DNA of 62,569 nt, taken from contig JAFSDX010000271.1 of NCBI GenBank assembly GCA_017436025.1, positions 1 through 62,569 on the forward strand, written 5' to 3'. The first letter of the stretch is position 1; every line of letters begins with the position of its first letter. Below the pieces are notes generated by a model, which saw only the letters and a list, made by a program, of their open reading frames with translations, searched no databases and had not been told where the DNA came from. Positions 7,921 through 16,450 of the stretch are shown piece after piece. The position numbers and the translations under genes were made by a program. The stretch comes from Thermoguttaceae bacterium (GTDB taxonomy: Bacteria; Planctomycetota; Planctomycetia; Pirellulales; Thermoguttaceae).

Positions 7921-10893
7921 TTACTCCTTAAACGACGCGGTTTCCGAAAGGAACGCGCCGATTTCTCGCCGCATACGTTCCCATTCCTCCGACGAAAAAT
8001 CCGGGTAATCTTGCGTTCCGGCGTCTTCCGCGTAACGAAACGTCGAGCGCGCCTCCAACGACAAACGCTTGCGCAACGCCTGCGCGACGTCCCAGCGCGG
8101 CCGCCCGGTTGCGTTACAAAGCGCCGTCAAGTACTCGACGTCCTGCTGTCCGCGTCGATATGCCTTGAGTCGCAACGACGCGACGACTTTTCCGCCGCCC
8201 TCTTCCGTCGCCGGATAAAACAACGACAACTCGTCGCCGTTCTTCCAAGATTCGTCGTTGCCGATCGTTTGCCAAGGCACGATTCCGTCCGCCCCGAGCG
8301 ACCAAGCGTCGAGCGACCAAGCGACCGGTTGCCAACCGTTTAGCTCCGGAGCGGCGGTCGTTCCATAAGCGTAAACGAGTTCGCCAAACCGATCGCGACG
8401 CTCCAAAACGCGGCGATTGTAACGCCTAAAAACATCCCCGGCGACAACGTTGACGTCGAGTAACCCGTCAAGCGAATCGCGACTCCACTGCGGTCGCGAA
8501 ATATCGGCGCGGAAAAGAATCGGACGCGACGCGGCGCCGCTCTCGCCTTCCTTCTCCGCCAATTTATTACCCTTCGTCGCAAAACCGGCGTCCGTCAAGG
8601 CGGAATCGAGTTGTTTCGCGAAGAAGCGCAACGCCGTAAAGTCTTGAAAACTCGCGGGTTCATCGAGCAACCAAGGCGAACTGGCGCGCGACCAACCGTT
8701 GCGTTTGTAATCCATCTTGTTGTTCAGATAGAAAAGAAAGCGCGAATCGTTCCACCCCGATTCGGCAAAATGTTGCGCGGCGTCCTTCAAAGCGCCGTGA
8801 AGCGACTTCTTGTAATCGTCCGAAAAAGCCGCGTCGACCGGACGAACGGTTTCGTCGTATTCCTCGAAAATATTCGCCGGAAAGTTCTCAAAAAACGGGA
8901 GATAGAACGCCTCAATCGGCGTTGCGCCTCGCGGCGAATCGGCGAACGCGCTCCCGTCGAACAACGAATCAAAGCGACGATCCCAATCGCGCCAATCAAA
9001 GGAACGCGTCGCGGCGTCGTATTTCGGCGCCAACCCGTCCCCGACCGTCCCGCGATGCGAATAAGGAACGCGGTTGATATACGTCCGATGCAATTGCGCC
9101 AACTTGTAATACTCGAGTTCGTTTGCCGGAAGCGAATAACAGTTCATCTCCGGAAGGAAACTTAACTCGTTGGGAATGTTAAAGTTCCAAACGTCCAAAT
9201 TAATTTTTAAGTCGAGCGTTTCGCCGTCCGACGTCAAGCGAAGCGTTCCGCTCCACTCTCCGGCGGGCGCGTCTTGCGGAACATAAAGTTCGCAGTAAAA
9301 CGCGTCGCAACCGCCGTTTACGTTCATTTCCGACGTCGCGAGCGGAATTGCGGGATCGCCGATTTTACCGCGCGCCGTTTCGACCCGCGCCAAACGATAA
9401 AAAGTCGTTCGCGGCGTCGATTTCGCGGCGTTTTTCCCCTTACCGTCCTTAACATAAATTCTTTCTTTACCGACATTTAAGTTGCTATTCCAACGTATTG
9501 CGGCGCGAACTTTGCGGGCGTCGCCGTCGAACGCAATTTGAAAACCGACGAACTCGCCGCGCGCCGCCGCCAAATCGATTCGACGTTCGCGCGCGTTCCA
9601 AATCGCGTTCGACGCCTTGTAATTTTCCGGACGCCGCGGAATCAATTCGCCGGTCTCGGTCGCCTTATCAAACTCGTTCAATACGGCCACTTTAGAGCCG
9701 GCCAACATCGGAAGTTGCGCGTTTAAATCCGAAGTTCTTTTAACTTTCGACGCCGTTTTTCCCTCCGCCGTTTCGCTTTTTTTAACGGCGACTAACTCGT
9801 TCCAAAAGCTCGGTTTATCGTCGGAAACGTCGAAGCGCAACGACGCCGGCGCGCTCCGTTCGCCCAATTCGTCGACGGCGACCAATTCCCATTTTTTCGG
9901 TTTCCCCGGTTTCAATCCTAAATTCGACAATCGCGCGACATAGCGTTCTTGCGACGTCAAATAACCGTTTATTTTCGGCGCCGGAATTAACGATTGCGGA
10001 ACGTCGACGCCGTCGATTCGCGCCTGAAATCCGATAAGACGACGCGACGTCGTTTTCGGAACCGTCCAAGAAATCTCGACTTCACCCCAAGGCAAACCGT
10101 CGGTTCGAGCGGCAAGCCCGGTTGGCGCGGCGACCTTTTCTCGCTTATCTTTTGCGCTAACCTCTTCCTCCACAACGACTTCCAAATAAGGCGCCGACGC
10201 GGCATTTTGGTCGCGCGAATAAAAAAATCGGTTTGGAAAGAGCCGAATTTCCACCTCCTCGCCGTCGGCTCCGCGCCGAATCAACTCGGTTCCGACGTCG
10301 TCGAAAAAGACAAATCCGGTCGAAATACCGGCGGCGCGAGCGGCGACAAGACGCGGATCAATCGGAATCGTTTGCCAACCGTCAAGCGGTTCGGACGCTT
10401 CGCCGCTCGCCCAAAACGAACCGCCTTCGCCAAACGTAACCGACGTTATATCAGAATATACGTCTGCATCTGTCGCGTCCGACCAAGGAACGTTCGGATT
10501 CGCTCGCCAACGGAAAGAAGACGCTTCCGAAACTTTTGCGTAACTCGTTCCGTCGCCCTCGCTCCAAGGGACGACGATCGAACCGACCGTTACTTGATGT
10601 AAACGTTCTTCCGAAGCCAACTTGACCCCGATTTTCGCCTTCTTAATTTTCCGTCCGCGCAACTTAGCGACGTCAAAATCAAGCAAGCTAAACTCTTGAT
10701 ATCCCTTCACTTTCAATCGCGGAGAAGCGCCGTTGTTCCCTTCCTCTTCGCCGGACGCCGACGAAACATAGAGATCGCGAATCGCGGGAAAACGAAGGGT
10801 CTCCGCTTCAACGCGCCGAACCGCCGCCCACGTTGCCAATACCGCCGTCGCCATCAATGCGACATTCCGAAACCTTAAAATGCGCCGACTCAT
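7921..10893 (-). CDS. Secreted DUF4091 (GH123-like) protein with DNRLRE- and FnIII-like domains
   Basis: A 990-aa protein. The start at 10893 gives a signal peptide (RNVALMATAVLATWAAVRRVEAE); the frame is open for 39 codons more, but that extension shows no signal character. Domains by eye: an N-terminal beta-sandwich resembling DNRLRE/CBM modules (residues about 35-240, LRFPAIRDLYVSSASGEEE and DFDVAKLRGRKIKKAKIGV), a fibronectin III-like module (about 255-360, VEISWTVPKTTSRRLIGFQA), then a large catalytic region of the DUF4091 type. That region contains SPWLLDEPASFQDF and WQPVAWSLDAWSLGADGIV. DUF4091 is related to GH123 beta-N-acetylgalactosaminidases, so a secreted glycosidase role is likely, but the substrate is unproven. 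It is transcribed alone. Confidence 0.75.
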   Translation of the reverse strand: MSRRILRFRNVALMATAVLATWAAVRRVEAETLRFPAIRDLYVSSASGEEEGNNGASPRLKVKGYQEFSLLDFDVAKLRGRKIKKAKIGVKLASEERLHQVTVGSIVVPWSEGDGTSYAKVSEASSFRWRANPNVPWSDATDADVYSDITSVTFGEGGSFWASGEASEPLDGWQTIPIDPRLVAARAAGISTGFVFFDDVGTELIRRGADGEEVEIRLFPNRFFYSRDQNAASAPYLEVVVEEEVSAKDKREKVAAPTGLAARTDGLPWGEVEISWTVPKTTSRRLIGFQARIDGVDVPQSLIPAPKINGYLTSQERYVARLSNLGLKPGKPKKWELVAVDELGERSAPASLRFDVSDDKPSFWNELVAVKKSETAEGKTASKVKRTSDLNAQLPMLAGSKVAVLNEFDKATETGELIPRRPENYKASNAIWNARERRIDLAAARGEFVGFQIAFDGDARKVRAAIRWNSNLNVGKERIYVKDGKGKNAAKSTPRTTFYRLARVETARGKIGDPAIPLATSEMNVNGGCDAFYCELYVPQDAPAGEWSGTLRLTSDGETLDLKINLDVWNFNIPNELSFLPEMNCYSLPANELEYYKLAQLHRTYINRVPYSHRGTVGDGLAPKYDAATRSFDWRDWDRRFDSLFDGSAFADSPRGATPIEAFYLPFFENFPANIFEEYDETVRPVDAAFSDDYKKSLHGALKDAAQHFAESGWNDSRFLFYLNNKMDYKRNGWSRASSPWLLDEPASFQDFTALRFFAKQLDSALTDAGFATKGNKLAEKEGESGAASRPILFRADISRPQWSRDSLDGLLDVNVVAGDVFRRYNRRVLERRDRFGELVYAYGTTAAPELNGWQPVAWSLDAWSLGADGIVPWQTIGNDESWKNGDELSLFYPATEEGGGKVVASLRLKAYRRGQQDVEYLTALCNATGRPRWDVAQALRKRLSLEARSTFRYAEDAGTQDYPDFSSEEWERMRREIGAFLSETASFKE

Positions 10894-11626
10894 AATCTCT
10901 TCATAACCCCATTTATTACTTAGGATAACACTCCAAAAAACTTTTATTACCACACAAAGTAGCGCTTTATCGAGCGACCTTCTCATTATTCGCGATAATA
11001 ACGGACGCACCCGAATTTCAAATCAATTTTAAGAAACAAATATACGTCTGCAATATATTCGTTATCTCTTGTCAAGATAGCGTTTACCCACCAACCGTTT
11101 AGCGAAATCGCTTTGTCTCGATATGTTAGCGAAACCGCCTAACCGTTGACATTAGACGAGTTAAACCGTCCGCTCACATAACCGTTCAACTTTTCCAACT
11201 GAAACTACGGTCGCCAAACGCCGCCCGCGTTTGACTTTTAGCGCTTTACCTAAGATATTCTAATTACTTACGCGTCCTTTGCGACGTCTCGACGCTCCAA
11301 AACGCGCCGTTTTTTAAACTTAATCGTCGCCCCCAAAAGCGCTTAGAACGCGTTTACGCAATTTTCCAAATCGATCTTGCGCCGCCTTCCGGTAAAAACG
11401 GTATAACGCGCGCCTAAAACTCGCCTCCCCCAAAAATCGAGACTCTTTCACCGAAACCGCGCCGCGACAAACTTAACGTTATCTTTTTGACGTTTTAAAG
11501 TATGTAACACTCGTAGCTTTGCCTAATCATTAATGTCAACGCGCTATTTTTGCTTTGACGACGGCGACAACGCGACGCTCTTTCAAACGCCGGTTGCGCC
11601 GCCGTTAACATACTATATTACGCAAG
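10894..11626. other. Intergenic stretch with no recognisable gene
   Basis: About 730 bp between the DUF4091 gene start and the aldehyde dehydrogenase stop. It is more AT-rich than its surroundings. Small open frames here have no ribosome-binding site or protein-like composition. I see no RNA gene, repeat or convincing promoter. Confidence 0.5.
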
Positions 11627-13009
11627 TTAACGCAAAAACATCCGAAGAAGCGACGCGTATAGTTTACTCTTATACGGTCGATAACGCATCGGCAAATCGA
11701 GCCACGTCGCCTTATCGACGACCGATTTCAGGTGCGAAAACGCGTCGAACCCCGTCTTGCCGTGGTACGCGCCCATCCCGCTTTCGCCGACGCCGCCAAA
11801 CCCCATCTCCGTCGTCGCCAAATGAATCACCACGTCGTTCACGCAACCGCCGCCATACACAAGTTCCGTCGTTACGCGTTTTACACGTTTCCTGTCGGAC
11901 GAAAAAAGGTAAAGCGCAAGCGGTTTGGCCTTCTTTTTAAGTTCGTCGACGACGGAATCAAAATCGTCGAACGTCAAAATCGGCATAATCGGGCCGAAAA
12001 TCTCCTCGCCCATTACCGCGTCCGTCTCCGTTACGCCGTCCATCACCGTCGGCGCAATCCGTTGCGACATCGCGTCCCAATCGCCGCCCAACACGACTTT
12101 ATCGCGGTCGATCAAAGCGCAAAGACGGTCGAAATGCTTCGCGTTGACAATCTTCCCGTAATCTTTATTTTTCAACGGGTTATCGCCATATTGTCGCCGA
12201 ACCTCCTTAACGACCTCCGCGACAAAAGCGTCCTTAATCGAGCGTTCGCAAAGGATATAGTCCGGCGCGACGCACGTTTGTCCGCAATTCAAGTATTTAC
12301 CAAACACAATCCTTTTGGCGGCAACCTTTAGGTTCGCCGTCGAATCGACGATGCAAGGACTTTTCCCGCCAAGTTCCAAAACAACCGGCGTCAACCGTTC
12401 GGCGGCGCGACGTAACACTTCTCGCCCTACCGTTTGTCCTCCGGTGAAGAAAACGAAGTCGAACTCCAAGTCGAGCAACGCGGCGTTTTCCGCTCGACCG
12501 CCCGTTACCGCGGCGACGTATTCCGGCGCAAACGTCGCCGCGATTAACTTTGCGACAACGGCGCTCGTCGCGGGCGAATATGCGCTCGGCTTGACCATTG
12601 CGACGTTTCCGGCGGCGATCGCGTCGATCAACGGGCCTAAAGTCAATAAAAACGGATAGTTCCAAGGGCTCATAATCAAAACGTTTCCGCGCGGAACCGC
12701 CTGTCGATAACTGCGCGACGGAAACTGCGCAAGCGGCGTCCAAACGCGACGCGGCGCCGACCATTTTTTCACGTTCCGAATCATATGCGAAATTTCGGAA
12801 AGCGCGAGACCGACTTCGCACATATACGCTTCATAAGCGCTTTTGCCAAGGTCGTTTAGGAGCGCGTCGCAAATTTCCGCTTCAAAATTTTGAATCGCGC
12901 GACGCAATTTTTTCAGTTGTTCAATTCGAAAATCAACGGAAATCGTCGCGCCGCCGCGATAAAATTCCCGCTGCTTTTCAAACGTTTTTTTCATTTCTTG
13001 CGCGGTCAT
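11627..13009 (-). CDS. NAD(P)-dependent aldehyde dehydrogenase, class 3-like
   Basis: 460 aa, close to the usual class 3 length. Motifs include SPWNYPFLLTLGPLIDAIAA with the substrate/cofactor Asn, KPSAYSPATS, VFFTGGQTVGREV, the catalytic-Glu motif VVLELGGKSPCIVD and the catalytic Cys in NCGQTCVAPDY. The C-terminal half has MGEEIFGPIMPILTF and the GGVGESGMGAYHGKTGFDAFSH box. It oxidises aldehydes to acids (ALDH3-type enzymes favour medium- and long-chain or aromatic aldehydes). The ATG has AAGGAG about 11 bases upstream. It begins 18 bp after the stop of the iron alcohol dehydrogenase, so the two form an alcohol-to-aldehyde-to-acid (or reverse) operon. Confidence 0.93.
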   Translation of the reverse strand: MTAQEMKKTFEKQREFYRGGATISVDFRIEQLKKLRRAIQNFEAEICDALLNDLGKSAYEAYMCEVGLALSEISHMIRNVKKWSAPRRVWTPLAQFPSRSYRQAVPRGNVLIMSPWNYPFLLTLGPLIDAIAAGNVAMVKPSAYSPATSAVVAKLIAATFAPEYVAAVTGGRAENAALLDLEFDFVFFTGGQTVGREVLRRAAERLTPVVLELGGKSPCIVDSTANLKVAAKRIVFGKYLNCGQTCVAPDYILCERSIKDAFVAEVVKEVRRQYGDNPLKNKDYGKIVNAKHFDRLCALIDRDKVVLGGDWDAMSQRIAPTVMDGVTETDAVMGEEIFGPIMPILTFDDFDSVVDELKKKAKPLALYLFSSDRKRVKRVTTELVYGGGCVNDVVIHLATTEMGFGGVGESGMGAYHGKTGFDAFSHLKSVVDKATWLDLPMRYRPYKSKLYASLLRMFLR

Positions 13010-13027
13010 CGTTCGCTCGTCTCCTTG

Positions 13028-14242
13028 TTAACGTTCGTCGCACCAATCGGCGACGCAATAATAAAACCGTTCCAACTCTTTTGCGTCAAATAACTTAGGC
13101 ACCGGATACAGCGGATTCGCCTCTTTCGACGCAAGACGCGCCATCGCCGGAACGTCCTCCTTTTTTATCCCGGCGAGCTTTTCCGGTATCCCAAGTTTCG
13201 CGTTCAGATTGCGAATCGCGGCGACGAATTTTTCGGCGGCGTCCTTCGCGTCGTCTTGTAACGAAGCAACTCCGGCGGCAAGAGCGAGCGAACGTAACTT
13301 CCGATAAACACCGGCTCCGTAAGCGTCTAATACATAAGGAGTTATCACGGCGTTAGCGAGACCGTGCGGCGTTCCGTAATAACCGCCGAGCGTATGAGCG
13401 ACCGCGTGTACGTATCCGACGTAAGACTTCGAAAACGCCAACCCGGCCATATGCGCGGCTCGGAGCATTTTTTCGCGAGCGTCGCGATTTTTACCGTCGT
13501 TAAAGGCGGTTTCAAGGTTTTCGAAAATAAGTTTCGTCGCTTCTAAAGCCAAGCGGCGCGTCTCTTTAGTCGTCGAGCGCCCGATATACGCTTCGACGGC
13601 GTGTACGAGCGCGTCGATTCCGGTCGTCGCGGTCAAACTCGGCGGCAAGGAAAAAGTCAATTCCGGATCGAGAACGGCGTAAGTCGGTATCAACGGGAAA
13701 CTTAGAATCGTATACTTATGTCGTTTTTCGGCGTCGACGATCACGGCGGCCACGGTCGTTTCGCTCCCGGTGCCGGCGGTCGTCGGAACGGCGATCAGCG
13801 GAGGCAAACGTCGCCAAACGCGCAACAACCCCTTAAGCTTGCCAACGCTCTTTTTAGGATAGACGACGCGAGCGCCGACGGCTTTTGCGCAGTCGATCGG
13901 AGAGCCGCCGCCGACGGCCATCAACGCGTTACAACCGTTTTTAAGATAAAGACTTAACGCTTCCTCGACATTTTCGACCGTCGGGTTTGGGCGCGTTTCG
14001 TCGTACACGACGCTTCCAACGCCGCATTTCGCTAAAACCGCCTCGATCGGGTCGAGAATTCCGGCGTTTCTAACCCCTTTATCCGCAACAATTAAAACCT
14101 TTTCAACGTTTTCCTTAAGAAAAACGCGGTCGAGTTCGGCGCACGTCGGCACAATTTCCGGCTCGCGATACGGAAGAATTGGAAGCGCCGCGCGAAACGA
14201 CGCCTGAAACACGCGACACCACGCCGCTTTGAAAAAGATCAT
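13028..14242 (-). CDS. Iron-containing alcohol dehydrogenase
   Basis: 404 aa of the group III metal-dependent family. Cofactor-binding motifs are ALMAVGGGSPIDCAKAV and PLIAVPTTAGTGSETT. Metal ligands are expected in TATTGIDALVHAVEAYI and in YVHAVAHTLGGYYGTPHG, both intact. It reversibly oxidises a primary alcohol or reduces an aldehyde with NAD(P)H. The ATG at 14242 has AGGGA 7 bases upstream. It is followed 18 bp later by an aldehyde dehydrogenase, indicating a linked two-step conversion; the actual substrate cannot be read from sequence. It lies 135 bp downstream of cas1 on the same strand but has no known link to it. Confidence 0.93.
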   Translation of the reverse strand: MIFFKAAWCRVFQASFRAALPILPYREPEIVPTCAELDRVFLKENVEKVLIVADKGVRNAGILDPIEAVLAKCGVGSVVYDETRPNPTVENVEEALSLYLKNGCNALMAVGGGSPIDCAKAVGARVVYPKKSVGKLKGLLRVWRRLPPLIAVPTTAGTGSETTVAAVIVDAEKRHKYTILSFPLIPTYAVLDPELTFSLPPSLTATTGIDALVHAVEAYIGRSTTKETRRLALEATKLIFENLETAFNDGKNRDAREKMLRAAHMAGLAFSKSYVGYVHAVAHTLGGYYGTPHGLANAVITPYVLDAYGAGVYRKLRSLALAAGVASLQDDAKDAAEKFVAAIRNLNAKLGIPEKLAGIKKEDVPAMARLASKEANPLYPVPKLFDAKELERFYYCVADWCDER

Positions 14243-14377
14243 TTTCGTTCCCTAAAACAATAAAACGTTAGTTCGCACAAGATAAGAGCGCCTCATTCGT
14301 CCGTCGAATTCTCGCGAACGCCTATTCGCGTCGTTACGCCCAGCCGCTTGCATATTTTTCAAAAAATCAAAGACGTC

Positions 14378-15559
14378 TTATTCGTCGTCCAACCTAAAAT
14401 CCGACTCGTAATCCCAATCGACATAAACGTCAAAAAAACCTTCCAATCGCAAATCCTCTTCTTCGACGCAGTCCCAACACTCGCTAACCTCCTGATTTTC
14501 AAGATGTTTCAACTCGCTTTGCTTCGATTCGAACGTTTTTTTATAAGCGCGCGTCCCCTTCTCTTTTCCTTTGTTCGTTCCTAATTTTTCGTCCGCCGCC
14601 GGTTTGCTCGACGCGTTTTCTTCCGTTTTAAGCGACGGCGTCTCCGCGTTTACCGCCGTTAACGGCAACGCTTCCGGCAAAGTTAAACGCTTGTCTCTCC
14701 CGACGTATACTCGAACCAACGATTCCGTCGTCTTCGACGCGGCTTCAAAGATCGTTTCTTGAAAACCTTCGACGCGGTAACGTCCCGTTAATTGGCGAAT
14801 TAGCGTCGATTTCGTTTCTGTCGACAAGTTGTCGCTCAGCCGTTTTTCGTCTCGTAAACGGGCGACGCAAACGTCGACGACCGGTCGAAACGGCTCGATC
14901 AAATCGTCGACCAACGCGAACGCGTCGTATTTGTTCCGGTGAAAAATCCCGAACGCCGGGCAAAGTCCGGACGCGACGACGGCTCGCGCGACGATCGCTC
15001 GCAAGACGCCGTACCCGTAATTCAGCGCCGCGTTCGTCGGATCGCCGCCGTCAAGGTCGCGCTTAAACCGGCTCCCTTTAAAGAGTTGCGACCAATACTT
15101 TTTCGCCGCGACGCCCTCGCGATTATCCGAGTCGCCGGAAAGAGTCGTCGCCGCCAACGCGCGCAAGCCGCCGTCGTCGCCGCGAAGCGTTTCCAAAACG
15201 GCCGCCTGCCCCTCGATTTTGCTTCTGACAATTTGTCGCCAAAGACGCTTTTGCAGAGGGCGCGAAACCGACGCTTGAAGTCGCGTCCGACGCGCGCTTA
15301 AATGATGCCCGACCAACGGCAAGCAAAGTCCGCAAGGAAGCGACTTTGCGTCGCAAACAACGATCGACGCGCCCGCCGTCGTCAACCCTTGCAACGTCGC
15401 TAAAGAAAGCGATAATTGAGGATGCGCCAATAAAACGACCGCGACGTCGTCGAGCGGCACGGCGTCGATTTCGCGCCCGTCGAGCGAAATTTGAAGTTGA
15501 CGATAACGAACGCGAAGTTTAACCGGCGCCTGCGAAAAGTCGAGAATCCGTCCCTGCAT
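14378..15559 (-). CDS. cas1: CRISPR-associated integrase Cas1 (type II) with acidic C-terminal extension
   Basis: 393 aa. Residues 1 to about 303 match type II Cas1: an N-terminal beta domain (MQGRILDFSQAPVKLRVRY), then a helical catalytic domain with the metal-binding Glu in DNREGVAAKKYWSQLF, His in GIFHRNKYDAFALVDDLIEP and the nearby Asp/Glu of the same motif. Cas1 with Cas2 inserts new spacers. The last 90 or so residues are extra compared with the roughly 300-aa norm: first charged and disordered, then strongly acidic and aromatic (FDVYVDWDYESDFRLDDE). The ATG has AGAGGGA about 8 bases upstream. Gene order is cas9-cas2-cas1, with a 223-bp gap from cas2. Confidence 0.93.
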   Translation of the reverse strand: MQGRILDFSQAPVKLRVRYRQLQISLDGREIDAVPLDDVAVVLLAHPQLSLSLATLQGLTTAGASIVVCDAKSLPCGLCLPLVGHHLSARRTRLQASVSRPLQKRLWRQIVRSKIEGQAAVLETLRGDDGGLRALAATTLSGDSDNREGVAAKKYWSQLFKGSRFKRDLDGGDPTNAALNYGYGVLRAIVARAVVASGLCPAFGIFHRNKYDAFALVDDLIEPFRPVVDVCVARLRDEKRLSDNLSTETKSTLIRQLTGRYRVEGFQETIFEAASKTTESLVRVYVGRDKRLTLPEALPLTAVNAETPSLKTEENASSKPAADEKLGTNKGKEKGTRAYKKTFESKQSELKHLENQEVSECWDCVEEEDLRLEGFFDVYVDWDYESDFRLDDE

Positions 15560-15782
15560 TTTCGCAAATCCCTCTATCTTATCATCTTATTTTTAAGCGC
15601 TTACACTCAAAAACCGACGCGAGACAATCGACGCTTTTCGCCGGACGGCGCGAAAGGTCGCAACGCTTGCGGTTCGTCGCGTTTCGCTTAAACAACTTCC
15701 CGCGACCTCGAAGCGCAAATCTTTTATTTTCAACGGATTCGACGTATCGCGTTACATTCGTTAAACATTAGCGGACGTCGCA

Positions 15783-16127
15783 CTAATAAAACGTCGCCGC
15801 GTCGGGTTCTCTTTCGGGCGCCGCTTTTCCCGAACCGATAAAATTCTCCATCTTTTCGAATTGACGCGTTGTAACAGTCAGCATTCGCACGGCTCCGCGA
15901 GGCGGCAACGCGTCGCGCACGTATCGTTTATGCCGCGTCGCGACCTCGTCGCTTGGGCAAAACCGAGCGTACACGGAGAACTGCAACATCGCGAACCCGT
16001 CTTCCAGCAAGGCTTTACGGAATTTCGCGTAATTCTTGCGGTCTTCCTTCGTCCGCACCGGCAAGTCGAAGAACACGACCAACTGCATTGCGACATAACC
16101 CGAGTTAATAAAACGCTTACGCGGCAA
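15783..16127 (-). CDS. cas2: CRISPR-associated Cas2 (type II)
   Basis: 114 aa when started at TTG 16127, which has GAGG about 8 bases upstream; an ATG at 16088 would give 101 aa beginning MQLVVFFDLPV. The ferredoxin-fold core is intact: VVFFDLPVRT with the conserved Asp, RKNYAKFRKALLEDGF, MLQFSVYARFCPSDE and AVRMLTVTTRQFEKM. Cas2 bridges two Cas1 dimers in the spacer integration complex. It lies between cas9 and cas1 instead of after cas1. A TATAAT box on the minus strand (16271-16266) in the 323-bp gap after cas9 may mark a separate promoter for cas2-cas1. Confidence 0.93.
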   Translation of the reverse strand: MPRKRFINSGYVAMQLVVFFDLPVRTKEDRKNYAKFRKALLEDGFAMLQFSVYARFCPSDEVATRHKRYVRDALPPRGAVRMLTVTTRQFEKMENFIGSGKAAPEREPDAATFY

Positions 16128-16450
16128 AACGGTTACCTCGTCCGCTTTGTACGACCAAGCGTCGCCGTCGCGCGGAACGCCGTCGAAAATCGACCGCGCC
16201 GCCGGCGTTCAACGCCCTTCTCCAACGACGCAAAACCGCTTTGCGCCGCCTGTTCCTCACCGTTAATTATAACGGAAAAAGCGCAAAAATAAAGGACGCG
16301 CGCCGTCAAACGCTCGAACTAACGCGAAAAAACACTTCCAAACGCCGTTCAAACGCTATAATCGGCAAACTTTTACGCTCCGTCAAAACGTCAAGCGCGA
16401 CGCGTTCGTTCCGGAATGCGCAAAGAACGCGCCGCGCCGCTACAAGCCGC
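16128..16450. other. Gap between cas9 and cas2, no CRISPR repeats
   Basis: The 323 bp contain no repeat pair and no convincing gene. Notable elements are a minus-strand TATAAT at 16271-16266 and a short hairpin CGCAAA/TTTGCG near 16230-16250, which lies between that box and cas2. This may be the cas2-cas1 promoter region. Confidence 0.45.

Noticed and set aside
11533-11940. Plus-strand open frame of 135 codons at the end of the aldehyde dehydrogenase
   Set aside because: Most of it overlaps the conserved C-terminus of the dehydrogenase antisense, and it has no ribosome-binding site.
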